A stretch of 64,000 bases of DNA from Carposina sasakii (GCA_014607495.2 CP053165.1:2722906-2786905), one strand, 5' to 3'. Positions 21,581-32,504 are shown, numbered from the stretch's first letter. Notes: generated by a model not told the origin, from the letters alone. Translations and numbers: made by a program.

Positions 21581-22040
21581 AAGAGGCCCGTTGTGATATA
21601 TTACTTAGGTATTCAGCTGAATAAAGAGTAACATGGTCTCTCAACCAGTTGATATTCAGCTTTTACAACACCTGTTACCCCTTATAACTCTCTTAAATTT
21701 CTGCTTCTATCACCAATAGGCCCATTGTGATACATTACTTAGGTATTCAGCTGAATAAAGAGTAACATGGTCTCTTAACTAGTTGATATTCAGCTCTTAC
21801 AACACCTGTTACCCTTATAACTCTCTTAAATTTTGCTTCTACCACCATTAAGCAGGCCCGTTATGTGATACATTAGAGCTGAATAATTTGTGCCCAAAGT
21901 GGTTTAAGGGCTGAATAAGCTCTTAATCCATTGATATTCAGCTTTCTTATACCACTTCATGGGTAATTGTAGTCCAATATTCAGTTGCTATACAGCCTCT
22001 TGTGCTACCCCTATATAACTGAGACTCTTAAATTTCTATA
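21581..22040 (+). repeat. About 134-bp tandem repeat, three units
   Basis: Units begin at 'ggcccgttgtgata' (21585), 'ggcccattgtgatac' (21719) and 'ggcccgttatgtgatac' (21855), so the spacing is 134 and 136 bp. Units one and two are very alike. The third is diverged and longer. Each has 'tattcagctgaata' or a relative and 'ttgatattcagct' as inverted words around the middle, and ends 'aactctcttaaattt'. Confidence 0.9.
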
Positions 22041-22065
22041 TTTTTCTAGATTGTATAAATTTGTA

Positions 22066-22224
22066 GGGAGAAATCTCTCAAAGATTTTTTCACTTTTGTA
22101 CATTTCCTTTTTAATCTACTAATTATTCTTTGTTGGATTGCATTTAAGTTCGCCAATATACAGGCTATAAAAAATGTGCAATAAAGAATTTTCTTGTTAT
22201 TATTCTTTACATTTTTTGTGTACA
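22066..22224 (+). mobile_element. LINE 3' tail, family Z-like
   Basis: Reads 'cacttttgtacatttccttt', 'ttaagttcgccaatatacag' and 'gtgcaataaagaattttc', then a second end 'tgtgtacaataaaac'. Two polyadenylation-like ends in a row suggest two truncated tails. The 144-codon minus frame across it is antisense to repeats and is not a gene. Confidence 0.5.
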
Positions 22225-22320
22225 ATAAAACATCTGATCCCGCTTTCCTAAACGTGGCTGTAAGATCTCCTCCAGGATTCTGCAGTTTTACCCAGTATTG
22301 GGAGCACAGCCGCGTGTAAG
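22225..22320 (+). mobile_element. Family R 3' fragment
   Basis: Contains 'tttcctaaacgtggctgtaa', 'gatctcctccaggattctgc' and 'ggagcacagccgcgtgtaag'. It is only the 3' third of the family. Confidence 0.65.
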
Positions 22321-22369
22321 CATATTTGTAATACCTACCTAATACTAGTACAAATAATACCAGTACATG

Positions 22370-22891
22370 ATTTCCATGTGTGGCACGATACTTTGAATAT
22401 GTGTCCAAAGTTTGGACAAAGATTTGCACTTTGCCATGCGGTGTCGGTTTTTTAGCGCACATCAAAGCGTTCAAAGTCATATGTGTTCAAATGTTTGCGT
22501 TGCTTGCCACACTTGCGCAAAGTCCATTTGCGCCAGCGTTGTGGAGCGAAACGGTTGTGTGAGATTGTATTGAAATAGTAGTTAAAATTCATCAAAATAA
22601 TATACTCGTACATACCTAGGTCCCTTGTTTTATTACGGTATATTTCACACATCCATTCGCGCCTCCTTCTCGGACGTTTCCTTAAATTTTATTGCACACG
22701 TAAATAATAATCACATGCACATAAATAATAAAATCGTCGTCCATCTTGTTTGTTGTCTGCCAGCGTACTGTGGAGAAAAGTCTTTGCGAAACATGTCTGG
22801 CAGGTTGCCGCAATATGTGTTCAAATGTGTTTTCAAAGCAATGCAAAGTATTAAAAGAAGTGTCCAAATTTTTGAAGCTATGTGTGGCGCC
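22370..22891. other. Unassigned, locally repetitive
   Basis: The phrases 'atgtgttcaaatgt' (near 22482 and 22817) and 'gtgtccaaa' (near 22400 and 22860) recur within 500 bp together with 'tgtgtggc'. I suspect an old unrecognised element, but I could not fix its ends. Several short overlapping frames exist on both strands, and none is convincing. Confidence 0.3.
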
Positions 22892-23058
22892 GGGATTATA
22901 ATAGGGTCGATTACGGTAGTCACACTTCAACCTAAACCTAATCTTAGTCAGGTCTATCTCTCCGTTCTTAACATAAATGGCTGAGAGAGAAAAGGACAGG
23001 TAGGACTAAATTTACGTTTAGGTTTAAGTGTGACTACCGGAATTGACCATATAATCCC
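22892..23058. mobile_element. Palindromic MITE, 167 bp
   Basis: The left arm begins 'gggattataatagggtcgat' and carries 'gtagtcacacttcaacctaa'. The right arm mirrors it as 'ttaggtttaagtgtgactac' and ends 'accatataatccc'. The two arms meet near 22975. A shorter relative lies at 18148-18262. The element has no coding capacity. Confidence 0.75.
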
Positions 23059-23059
23059 A

Positions 23060-23505
23060 ATTCTTACCCCGTGTATAGATTGGTGCCAAATGCTCTACTC
23101 ATGTGGTATTTATTGCGGTATCTTGTTGGGTTATCTATGGTCATATACCTACTACACTACACATTTAGATCATATTGTTAGACTTAAGGTCTCTGTATAC
23201 TTAAGGTCGGGATGAGACCGGGGAATGAACGGTACTTTAACTCAGTAAATTAATTAATATTTATTTATTTAGTTTTAAAATGATTATCTACTAATTATGG
23301 GTCCATTTCAGCATAATTATGTTTTTCATACGCACTTCTTCTTTCTTTTTATTATTATAGGTAGTCATACGCACTTCTAGGTGACTAAAAATTAACGAGC
23401 TACGGTATTGAATTCCCGTGCATCCCGTAGACCGTCACGTCCCGTTCACATCTTAATCCCGTCTCGTAGGTAGTAAGCCTATTAATCCCACCATACTACA
23501 GTGAC
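23060..23505. other. No recognised gene
   Basis: Contains 'gtgcatcccgtagaccgtca'-type GC-richer patches near 23420-23475, which may belong to an unresolved DNA element. No coding frame of note. Confidence 0.4.
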
Positions 23506-23718
23506 CGTAAAAGGAACGTGCCAGGTGTGTAGCGTCATGAATGAAGCGAAAAAAGTAAGATTTCATATAAATGAAACATCGCTTACTGGCACATTCCGTT
23601 ACCGTAGCGTACCCGCAACGTATCGGTACCCGACCCGAAAACGAATACTGATCGAGAATTATCGAACCTGATACGTTCCGCTTACGTTACGTTCCTGCCA
23701 CGTCCCTATTACGGTAAT
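23506..23718. mobile_element. Possible palindromic element rich in ACGT words
   Basis: 'gtaaaaggaacgtgccagg' near 23508 and 'gttcctgccacgtccctatt' near 23690 form an imperfect inverted pair around a stretch with several 'cgtta/taacg' words. This is consistent with a worn foldback MITE. No second copy was seen, so confidence is low. Confidence 0.3.
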
Positions 23719-23719
23719 G

Positions 23720-24224
23720 GTTTGGTATGATAAGTGAGCAGACCTCTTACTGTGTAAAACTCCGGTAACAGGCGTTGTAAGCTTAATGTGAGATTGACAC
23801 GATACTTAACTGGAATAGGGGTGTGACTCATAGGCTGAATATTTTCATGCCGTGCTCCCCCTATTCGACAAAAAATTGTAATGCCTGAATTATTAATAGG
23901 CATCTCTAGTTTGTTTTTCAGAATGTCACGAAATGTAGATAATGTGTTATTGAGTATTGAGCATGTATTTTATGGAGACACAATAAGTTAACTTTATCAA
24001 AGTTGTAGGTACCAAATGGCGTTACTCCTTCTTCTTTGATGTTAGAAAACTTTTTTTTAAACTGGATAAAGGCGACTACATCTTTTTCGGTCAAGAACTA
24101 CATATATTATTTTTTTAAATCGGCCGAGTTTGAGTACACAACTTTACAGCTCACAACTTTTTTAAATTACCTAATTTGGCTCCCGAAGGTGGAAATTACT
24201 ATCAAATAACATTTCTTTGCTTTA
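23720..24224. other. No recognised feature
   Basis: Unassigned AT-rich sequence without a credible coding frame. Confidence 0.45.
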
Positions 24225-24395
24225 CACATCTTTGTGTTTGTGTCACAGGATTACACTAAAATATAAAATTTCCCCTGATTTGGTTCAGTAGATTCGGAGC
24301 AAATTGGCTATAATGGACAGACAGCCAGACGTACGAGTGTTCCTAAATAGGTTCCGCTATTCCATTTTTTTGTACGGAACCGTAGGTATAGAGCA
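24225..24395 (+). mobile_element. RTE-type LINE 3'-tail-like repeat
   Basis: Reads 'cacaggattacactaaaata', 'tggacagacagccagacgta' and 'tttttgtacggaaccgtagg'. The 'GACAGACAG ... TACGGAACC' order is typical of insect LINE tails. Only one copy occurs in this window, so this rests on remembered style. Confidence 0.45.
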
Positions 24396-24399
24396 ATAT

Positions 24400-25695
24400 T
24401 ATAATTAGATACGCAAAAATTTTGCAAGATCCGTATACCCATTTTGTCGTAAAATGCTATTTCTAAAACCCTTATAACTTATACAGAGCAGTATATAAGA
24501 AAAGACGTAGGCTTCACTAATCTCATTTATCATCCCAGTAAGCTTTTTGTGCTCTCGAAAACAGTCATATGGAATTTAGAGGTAAGGTAACCTACCTCAT
24601 AAATAATAACAAATACTTTAACAAGGTAATTCTAGCTTGTGGCATTGGGGTACACATAATTTAGTCGTGCATATTGAGTTTCTTACATAATGGAAAATGA
24701 ACACCACACTTCTTTTAAAATGTTACTAAAGGTATAGGTACACCAAACGTGTTGCGTATGCTTTCTTTTGGTTACATAAAGTAACAATCATCAAATAGCA
24801 TTTTGTGTAAGAAACGACCATAAAGTTAAAGTGATGGTTACTATGTTGTATTTTTATCAATATTTGTCAGTAATATGTAGAATACGAGGAGTAAAGCTAT
24901 TATATCGCTTAATTATAAAATATATGTAGAGTATTTCTTCATTAAAACACGCAAACGATGTCCTGCTATTAAAGCGTTAAAATGCATTTTTTTAAATTAA
25001 TTTCAGAGATGACATAACCTATATACGTTTCTGTTACATACCTAACGTATGTGCTCCAAGATATAACTGTAACACTTAGTACGCAATAAACAATTTGATT
25101 AGATTTTAATAAATGCACTCACTATACCTCCACCCTAAAACTAGTTTAGTAGCCTTTTAACAAATGCAACGGGGTCAAGCTATTGCTATATCTCACCTTT
25201 AGAGGAAGTAGTGCAAAATTACAAAAAAATTGCGTGCCCATTTCTCGTCAGTTGACCTCTCCATTAGGCTCTCACATTCACACCGATGACCTACAAAGTA
25301 GTCTTTAACATTTTTCTTGGCCGAAAAAATAGAGGAATGTCCACATGCATAATAATATGTTGCGGGAAAATTTAGGAATCCGCCATTTTACCGACCGACC
25401 GGTCTTTAGGTTTTAGTCTTTTGGTTTTTATCCCTTTTTTAATTGTTAAATGTATGTGTTACAATTAATATCGTTTATTTATAAATAAATAAAAAATACA
25501 CCTTAAGATTTTCGATTGTAGATAGATAGGTGTGATAGAAGATAGAAGAAAATGTGCAAAGGCGGCGGGTTAATATAAAGCTGGTTTTCTCCGACAAATA
25601 TGTACCGCGATGCGCTCTTTCATGATACAGTGCGTACGTAAGCACAGCATTGCATTTGTGTGTAAGGACTAAGCTTTGCACATGTGTAAATGTAC
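24400..25695. other. No recognised gene
   Basis: AT-rich sequence with no coding frame longer than about 70 codons and no repeat shared with the rest of the window. Confidence 0.5.
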
Positions 25696-25696
25696 A

Positions 25697-25845
25697 TGGT
25701 GCCGTGCCATGTGGTAGGTATTGGCAGAGTAGAATGGCACCATCCCATGTCTGCCCGTGGGTATCGTAGATAACGGCTTCCGGGAGGTGGGCAGGAGCAC
25801 CTCGCGTGTTGACAACTTAGCCCGAAAATCCACAAAGGAGACCCA
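25697..25845 (+). mobile_element. Family C fragment
   Basis: Contains 'catgtctgcccgtgggtatc', 'ttccgggaggtgggcaggag' and 'gttgacaacttagcccgaaa'. The 3' half with the GATGAT tail is missing. The start 'gccatgtggtagg' is altered relative to 'gccgcgtggtgcc'. Confidence 0.7.
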
Positions 25846-25849
25846 CAAC

Positions 25850-27886
25850 CTCAGTTAGTACTTAGAGTAAAGAAACATAATAATGTAAAGTAACATGACC
25901 TCAATGTGTTAGTACACGTTCAAATGTCTTTATCAGAAGTTACACAAAACTAGTTGTTATGTTTAGTAGCCGATTTCACAAACTACCTTCAACACACACA
26001 TTATGATAGATCTACTGCCACTGACAAATGTGTGGAATAAATCAAACACCCCGCCAACCCTCCGAAGTGTTTCACGCAACATAAAAACGTGTTTTTATAT
26101 TTTTATCTGGTATATTTTAATAAAGGGCCCATTTCGGTAATAGCGTAATTATTAAGTTTTCCCTGATTCGGAGGTTGTTATTTTTTATGAGGAAAGCTTT
26201 TCGTAATTGTCGTATTCAAAGGCAAATAGGTAATTTGTGGGAGCGAGATTATTTTTTTATATGTGAGATAAAATATTATTTAGCTTTTTTATAAATATAA
26301 CTCTGTTAGATTATACGACGAAATTAATAAATGCATTGCTCTGAAAAGTTTTTAATTACTGACGGTAAAAATAAACATTTTATTTTCAGTTTTACTAGAA
26401 TATATTATACCTATACATTATCTTATATACTCTATTCTACGGTATATACCTAACTATTATATTTTTTTATATATTTTTTTATTCCTATAAAAAAGTTACA
26501 TAAATGGTTTAATAGTGCTATTAAACCTCTGGGGTTTCACTTGGCACTATTTTTACTTAATACTAACTTAAAATTTACTTACATATCTAGTCTATCTGTA
26601 TATTCGATACATATATCCACGGAGTACGATACATATGTCGCCGCCTCAAGCCGAGTCATATTAAGTCTGTTTTTTTCCGGTCTTCGAACTGATCCGCAGC
26701 ATGCCTCGCGCTTTTGCGTAGCCGCGTATCCATAGATACGAGTATAATTGAAGCTGTTTGCTTCAAGTCGAGGCTGCCTCCAATAAATGTACTTTTTAAA
26801 ATACTTTTTATATGTAAGGCCCTATATCTATCTACTAAAGATTGTGATTACGAAGGCACCTACGCATTATTTCAAGGAAGCAATATGTTCTAAAATATAT
26901 TTACCTTTATTGTTTACGCAAAAGAGCAACCAATAACGTAATATTCGGTTTTTATTAAAAGTCGGAAATACCTCATAACAGAGAAGACAAAGCCCTTACG
27001 ATCATTGTCATAGCAACCAACGTGATCTTTTATATCTTGTGAAATTCTCTCCTTTTTTCTTTGAATAGACAATCTTTCTAATAGTCTAAGAGCTCATTGA
27101 AGCTTTAAGTATATCTTCATGTGTTATATTACGAGTAGTAAAAATTGAATTGCATTATTGAACAAGTTAGCTGAATGTTAGTTCTTATTATTTCTATATC
27201 TAAACAGCGTCTAAATCGAGCTGGCGGCTAAAATGTTTTATAGTAGACATTTTTTAAACGAGCGTTATACAGTGATCTAACTGTGTTGTAAAAACAGCAT
27301 AATTTTATAAACTAATAAATAGGCATAAACATTTAATCTATTTGTTGGTTAAATAAAAATAATTAAAGACGATCTAAGGCTTAATAATTCAATTGACCAT
27401 GTTTTTACTTCATCAGTGAATCTTGAGCCGTAAGTACTGCTTTTTATTTCCTCCATTATTCCTAAAATGTCTGAAACGGATGTCTCATTACTTACTCTTC
27501 CGGTACAATTTTTACCTAGTTTATTTTCCACACAAACCTTGTTATAAAAATAACTTCTAATTTAATTTACCTTCAAACAAAGTTTTTATATACGTAAGTA
27601 TGCAAAATATTTCTGGGATAACCCTCTATCTATGTTCCACTCACTTTAAATTATGAAGATATTAATAATTTATAAAATAAACAGCCGGATTAAATTTGAT
27701 GAAATATTTTGTGTGTACTTAATTAAGTGAACCCAGCCAAAAGTGGTTCAAGTTTACAATTAAATCCGCTAGATGGAGCGGAAATTGTTTATCAGCGGGA
27801 GAAGTTAATGCCAGTTTGCAAGTATACATAAATATTAGGTATAATTTGGGATTCTTTTACAACAACAATTATAACAGCCAGAATAA
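25850..27886. other. No recognised gene
   Basis: Long AT-rich stretch. A GC-richer patch at 26640-26780 has no coding frame beyond 64 codons (26541-26735) and no known motif. No repeat family shared with the window was noted. Confidence 0.5.
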
Positions 27887-27956
27887 CAGATCTTGATAGA
27901 TTTTTTTTGCGTATCTCAGATTGAATCTTCAATTATTTTCCTTAAAGTTTCAAATA
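27887..27956 (+). repeat. Dispersed repeat shared with 34915-34982
   Basis: The string of words gatcttga(t/g)agatttttt, tatctcagatt(g/t)aatcttcaatt and tttcaaat occurs at both loci in the same orientation with about 85% similarity by eye. The family is unknown. Confidence 0.6.
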
Positions 27957-28019
27957 TAGGTTAAAATATATCTAGAATATACATTAATTTATCTTGATCT
28001 TTAGGATTGTAATTGACTA

Positions 28020-28250
28020 CCTACCTATGCTGTTGCGAGGCTTCACTAGAATACTTCCGCTGGATCTCCCTCCGTGCATATCATAAGAGTTGACTAAGGA
28101 ACTTGGAACATACTCTCAGACGATGAGCTAGCAGCTTCTCACTGATCATTTACATTTCCATTCCTATTATACTAAACGTGGCTGTGGTATCTCCTTTATG
28201 ATCCTGCAGTTCTGGCTACCCTGTTTTGGGAACACAGCTGTATTGTGTAT
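28020..28250 (+). mobile_element. Family R copy, full length
   Basis: One of the most complete copies: 'gcgaggcttcactagaatac', 'ggatctccctccgtgcatat', 'gacgatgagctagcagcttc', 'gatcatttaca', 'aaacgtggctgtggtatctc', 'tgatcctgcagttctggcta' and 'ttgggaacacagctgt', then a TATTTATTTATT tail (28250-28266). It has no open frame, no terminal inverted repeats and no clear tRNA boxes. A simple tail suggests a retroposed unit, that is, a SINE or the 3' end of a LINE. About 20 copies occur in this window on both strands. Confidence 0.75.
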
Positions 28251-28450
28251 ATTTATTTATTTATTTAGTTCAGATGTATCTAGCTTGATACCTATTAAAA
28301 GGACAAATGAAGCATAGCATGTGAAAACCATCCCAACTAACAATTTTGTCCTATAACCTAAGTTTTAATCTCCAAAAAGCTCGGTAAACGATGTGTGAAG
28401 GTTTTGGCGGTGACCCATTGTTGTATAAAAGTGTTTCATAACATGTTTTA

Positions 28451-28470
28451 GCTCTATAAGCTTATAGAGC
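28451..28470. repeat. Perfect 20-bp palindrome
   Basis: 'gctctataagcttatagagc' is its own reverse complement with no spacer. It lies 42 bp before the compound inverted repeat at 28512. Confidence 0.9.
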
Positions 28471-28511
28471 AAAACCGACACATAAATAATTTGTTATTTG
28501 TTATTTGTGTA

Positions 28512-28819
28512 AAGGTTTACTTCGCTAATTTATGTAGCTGTTATAGATAGGAGTTGTAATGACTACCCTTTATTGCGTAAATCAGAGACGTAAGGGAAAT
28601 TGTGAATACTGCTATAGAGTTCTATGGTTGCATACTGGACACTTTCGAGGTCATTACAACTCCTATCTATAACAGCTACATAAATAATTGATGTTAAGGT
28701 TTACTTCGCTAATTTATGTAGCTGTTATAGATAGGTGTTTAAAGTGTCCAGTATACAACCATAGAACTCTATAGCAGTGTTCACAATTTCCCTTACGTCT
28801 CTGATTTACGCAATAAAGG
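28512..28819. repeat. Compound inverted repeat with alternative hairpins
   Basis: A 40-bp segment A (28512-28551, starting 'aaggtttacttcgctaattt') is repeated exactly at 28696-28735. A perfect 36-bp inverted pair lies at 28528-28563 / 28650-28685. A 79-bp segment B (28567-28645) recurs inverted at 28741-28819 with two differences. The order is A-B-A'-A-B'. Three mutually exclusive foldings are possible: A with A', A' with the second A, and B with B'. It probably arose from a foldback element or inverted duplication. No open frame. Confidence 0.9.
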
Positions 28820-30205
28820 TCCCACACGAACTTTAATAGGTCTTTGTTATTGTAGAAATTAAACATCAATTATAGGGCGAAATTGTGATAATGTGGGTTT
28901 GTAGATCGTCGTTACAGGGCTGTAGTAATATAGTGGGCGCAAAAACTCTACAACAGAGCTATATTGGAATGTAGCTGAGTTTTAAAATACCCTTAGATAA
29001 CTCAATTGCCCTAAAAAGTTTGCAAAGGCTTGTTATAGTTCTAGTGATAAACCTATCACAAAGACACTCTTTTAGGACCATATGGATTTCTTTGTAACTA
29101 TTATAGTTCTTACATTAAACATTGTACTGTAACGGAGTCCAAATCTCTTCTAAAACATAATTACGGTTTACAATGGTAGGCCAATGTTGCTTTTAAATTA
29201 TAAATCAGTTTTGTAAAGACATTTTTGTATGTACTTCATAACGATATTGAATAATTAAAAATCAAGTTGAACAATCAATTATAAAAAAATGGTTCCGTTC
29301 TTATCCTTCTGAGCAACTAAGCAACTATATCACAAAAACTATGTATGTTAATTAATAATTAATATGACCGTAATGTTCTAGAAGTCTGGATCTAAACCTG
29401 TCTTACCTGATAACATTATATTTATTAAAAATTAAAAATAAGATAATTTCATTTATGGCTCAAGGAACATTTGGAGGAACCCTAATTTTATATAATGGTG
29501 GCTGGGATCTGTCATGACAAGTGCTATAGTAGTGTTCTAAACACTGAAAGTATTTTTTTTTACTTAAAATTTGCAATTGATTTAGTAAATGCTTAATTAT
29601 TTGAGGGGAGCATTAAAATATTGTCTTTAACCCATGGATAGTTTATCAGTAAAATTTCAATCCCATGTCATTTTCCCCGTAAGAGATGAATATTTTCCTA
29701 ATAAACATCAATCGTAATCACCCATAATATTTTCGTAGTCATTTTGTATTCTTTTTGTTTCAAATAGTTGTAAGGTTTCCTTGGTGTTTCTTTCTCTTAA
29801 ATAACACTGCGATACAGCCAATATAACAGAACTATTAAAATGGTGCGACAGCTCTTACACAACACACAGAATTGGATGGAAAGAAAATATTGCTTCTATA
29901 CCAAGATTGATTGAGGAGTATTAGAATAACGCATTACGTGTACCAGGTCCCTGTCTCTTGTGTTATCTACATACGGTTTTTGCTATGCGAAAAAGCGAAG
30001 AAATCTTTCTTTGTTTCCCGCAAATTGGCTTTCCTTCATTGGCTTTCAAAGTTGTTATTACTACTTCAGAGGGCTTCTAGTACGAATATGTACGAAATAA
30101 GTATTGCTTTATTCTCTTTTCTTTTATGACTCTTCGCCCGTCAATGTAGCTATTATAAACAAATCACTGAGTAAAGCTAAGGTTGCTAAGAGATAACGGT
30201 GCCGT
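28820..30205. other. No recognised gene
   Basis: AT-rich. The 72-codon frame at 29911-30129 has no known domain. No dispersed family was found. Confidence 0.5.
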
Positions 30206-30209
30206 TATA

Positions 30210-30431
30210 CAGGGTGTAACAAAAGGGGTATGTTAAGCAAGAAGCTATGTAAATAGCCCACTAAAAAGAACCTATTTACAAAATTTCAGACTCAAAATCA
30301 CATGTTCAATTTCGCAGCTAGTATGGAAAATTTCTAACAACTTAAGAATGTTAATACAATTTAACTATTTCGAGTCTCAAATGGAAATAGGTTCTGTCTA
30401 TTTACATATATACCCTTTCTGTTACACCCTG
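30210..30431. mobile_element. MITE with CAGGGTGTAAC ends, TA target
   Basis: The ends 'cagggtgtaacaaaaggggt' and 'accctttctgttacaccctg' are inverted partners, flanked on each side by TA (30208-30209 and 30432-30433). The arms continue inward ('gaacctatttac' / 'ataggttctgtctatttac'). The TA duplication and CAGGGTG ends suggest a Tc1/mariner-type non-autonomous element. A second copy with a nested insertion is at 56531-57080. Confidence 0.8.
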
Positions 30432-30489
30432 TATTGTGGCCATATAAACGCAAAAAGATGATCAATTAACTATTTTATGGTGCCAACAT

Positions 30490-30655
30490 GTGAATAGTTT
30501 ATTCACGCGGACGATTGCGACTTTTAGGTAGGTATGGTCTATGCGTTATTTTGATTTCCGAACTATACCTATATAACTGCTAAGTTTCATCAAAATTCGT
30601 TCGGTAGTTTACGCCTGAAAGGGTAACAAACGTAAATTCACAAAACTTTATATTT
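30490..30655 (-). mobile_element. Decayed family G copy, reverse
   Basis: In reverse: 'cacgcggacgattgcgactt', 'ctaagtttcatcaaaattcg', 'cctgaaagggtaacaaacgt'. It is well diverged from the other copies. Confidence 0.45.
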
Positions 30656-30661
30656 ATCATT

Positions 30662-30711
30662 TCATCATCATCATCATCAGCCTATTGCAGTCCACTGCTG
30701 GACGTAGGCCT
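30662..30711 (-). mobile_element. Family C tail only, reverse
   Basis: 'tcatcatcatcatcatcag' followed by 'cctattgcagtccactgctg' and 'gacgtaggcc' is the last 50 bases of family C. A heavily 5'-truncated copy of this kind is what incomplete reverse transcription gives. Confidence 0.75.
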
Positions 30712-30721
30712 TTATCATTTA

Positions 30722-30852
30722 TAATATCATAAATACGAAAGTATGTTTGTTAGTTTCCTTCTCATCTTGAAATTTTGCATTTACCTATCATTCGGAGTAC
30801 GGAGAAGGACAAAAGCTAAATCTTGCAGTTCACGCGGGGGAAGTGGCTAACA
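30722..30852 (+). mobile_element. Decayed family G-like copy
   Basis: 'aatatcataaatacgaaagt', 'atgtttgttagtttccttct' and 'cttgcagttcacgcggggga' follow the family G order in short form. Confidence 0.4.
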
Positions 30853-31360
30853 AATTATTACAATTAAAACATATGACTACCTATAAGTTAAGTGCCTACG
30901 AGTAATAGCGAGTAGTAGGATATATATCACGGTAGCGTTTTAATATCTTATCCAATAAAATTTTAATAATTGAAACAAGCTTTATTGAAAACTCTGAGTC
31001 AGTGAAAACGTTTAATTAGTGGGCCTTTCCAGCGAATTAATTAGTGGATATTATCCACTTAACTGAAAACCCGTTGGTAATAATTATACAATTAAAAAAG
31101 GATTAACGTATGGAAATCATTCATAATGTAGGAGATTATTTTAATATTTGGTATTATGAATATAGCGGTGGGTATAACTATATGTCATTGTGAGAGCCAT
31201 TTTGAAATCCATTTGAATATTGATCTTCCTTTATAAAGTTTAATTATTATTGTGATACTCTTTTTTTACCATGCAAATAGCATTTGTCAAAGACCTTATA
31301 AATTTTTAACTAATTTCGTTGTTGGATTATATTTTAATTTTATATATACATACATAATAA

Positions 31361-31723
31361 TCACGCCTCTTTCCCGGAGGGGTAGGCAGAGATCACGGAT
31401 CTCCATTTGCTACGATCCTGACACACCTCTTTCGCTTCATCTACTTTCATGATATTCTTCATGCACGCTCGTCGGTTTAGAGTACTCTGGACCTGACCTT
31501 TCTTTAGAATTTCACCAATTTGATCGGTGAAAGTCCGGCGAGGTCTTCCCCTTCCAACCCTTCCATCCACACTTCCGTTGTACACTTTCTTTGTCAGTCT
31601 ACTTTCACTCATCCCCTCCACATGCCCAAACCACCTCAACATACCCTTCTCAATCTTCGTCACCACGTCCTCATTTATACCACACTTCTTTCTGATCATC
31701 TCATTTCTTATCCTATCTTTCAA
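31361..31723 (-). pseudogene. LINE reverse transcriptase C-terminus, 5'-truncated
   Basis: A 120-codon frame without stops on the minus strand. It reads [15 protein letters not shown], then [12 protein letters not shown] (about residues 27-38), [20 protein letters not shown] (about 54-73), [17 protein letters not shown] and [20 protein letters not shown] at the end. This order is the region after the reverse transcriptase domain in insect non-LTR retrotransposons. The reverse transcriptase and endonuclease domains are absent. The frame ends abruptly near 31725, and the 3' side runs into 'gggaaagaggcgtgattatt' and a TATGTATG-type tail (31344-31375). It is open over its whole length, so it is a fairly young 5'-truncated copy. 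It cannot act alone. Relatives lie at 11398-11452 and 56371-56490. Confidence 0.85.
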
Positions 31724-31769
31724 ATGTAAATTTAATTTTATTCTGCTGTAATTTCAAGATGTATACAAA

Positions 31770-32147
31770 ATCTTTTTTTATTGCCACCCTTAACAAAAGG
31801 TACGTATTTTATACATCAAATAAAGTAAGTTTATGCCAAAAAAAAATGCTGGGAAACGGTGTAAATTTTTTAGATTTTTTTTAAATTACTTGATCGGGCG
31901 AAATTTAAAGTGTCCAGTGTTTATGCTAGTTTTGTCATAGACAGATTTTAATTATTTCTCGTGAAAAAATCTTGCTACACGCGTCAATGTACATTTATGC
32001 AGAAAAACGCAGTCAATTTACTCAACTTTGGACCCTAATATTTTGGAAACCAGATACTTCCCAGGTATGCTTCTATGGAGAAAAATGATCGTGATGATGA
32101 GGAGATTCCGTAGTTTTCGGGAACGTTGACGATCAAAAATCACCCTG
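31770..32147 (+). mobile_element. CACCCTG-ended DNA element, left end lost
   Basis: Covers 'ccacccttaacaaaaggtac', 'aaagtgtccagtgtttatgc', 'ctcaactttggaccctaata' and 'aaaaatcaccctg'. The left tip is missing next to the truncated LINE at 31361-31730. It is the longest relatively intact copy apart from 38277-38656. Confidence 0.75.
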
Positions 32148-32149
32148 TA

Positions 32150-32500
32150 TTGTGCACATCTCTATGAATTGGTATTTTATTTATGTATAAGTAAGTAGCA
32201 TAAATTATATAAGGCCATCAATAAAACTTAGAATTTTTCACAGCGCTTTCAACTTTGGTATAAAAGAAAGACGATCGAAAGACATAGAATTGCACTAACT
32301 AGAGAAACGTAAACTTCAATATGCAATGCAAAAAGATTCTTTTGCAAGGATTTTGTTAGATAAATCTCCATTAAGCACTGCTTATCTACGCCTAGACAGC
32401 TTGAATACTTTCCAACTATAGTCTTTTTGAGCAAACGAGCCACTGAAGCTACTACGCTATTACGTATCTATTATTTAGCGAAGTAGGTATTCGAAAGTCG
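32150..32500. other. No recognised feature
   Basis: Unassigned AT-rich sequence. The 64-codon minus frame 32249-32443 has no known motif. Confidence 0.45.
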
Positions 32501-32504
32501 GGTA

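Noticed and set aside
20760..22040. CRISPR-like array
   Set aside because: Units are contiguous tandem repeats without unique spacers of constant length, and the setting is an insect nuclear genome.
22046..22480. 144-codon minus-strand open frame, the longest in the window
   Set aside because: It runs antisense through a LINE tail and a family R fragment, shows no known motif, and its composition is what AT-rich DNA gives by chance.
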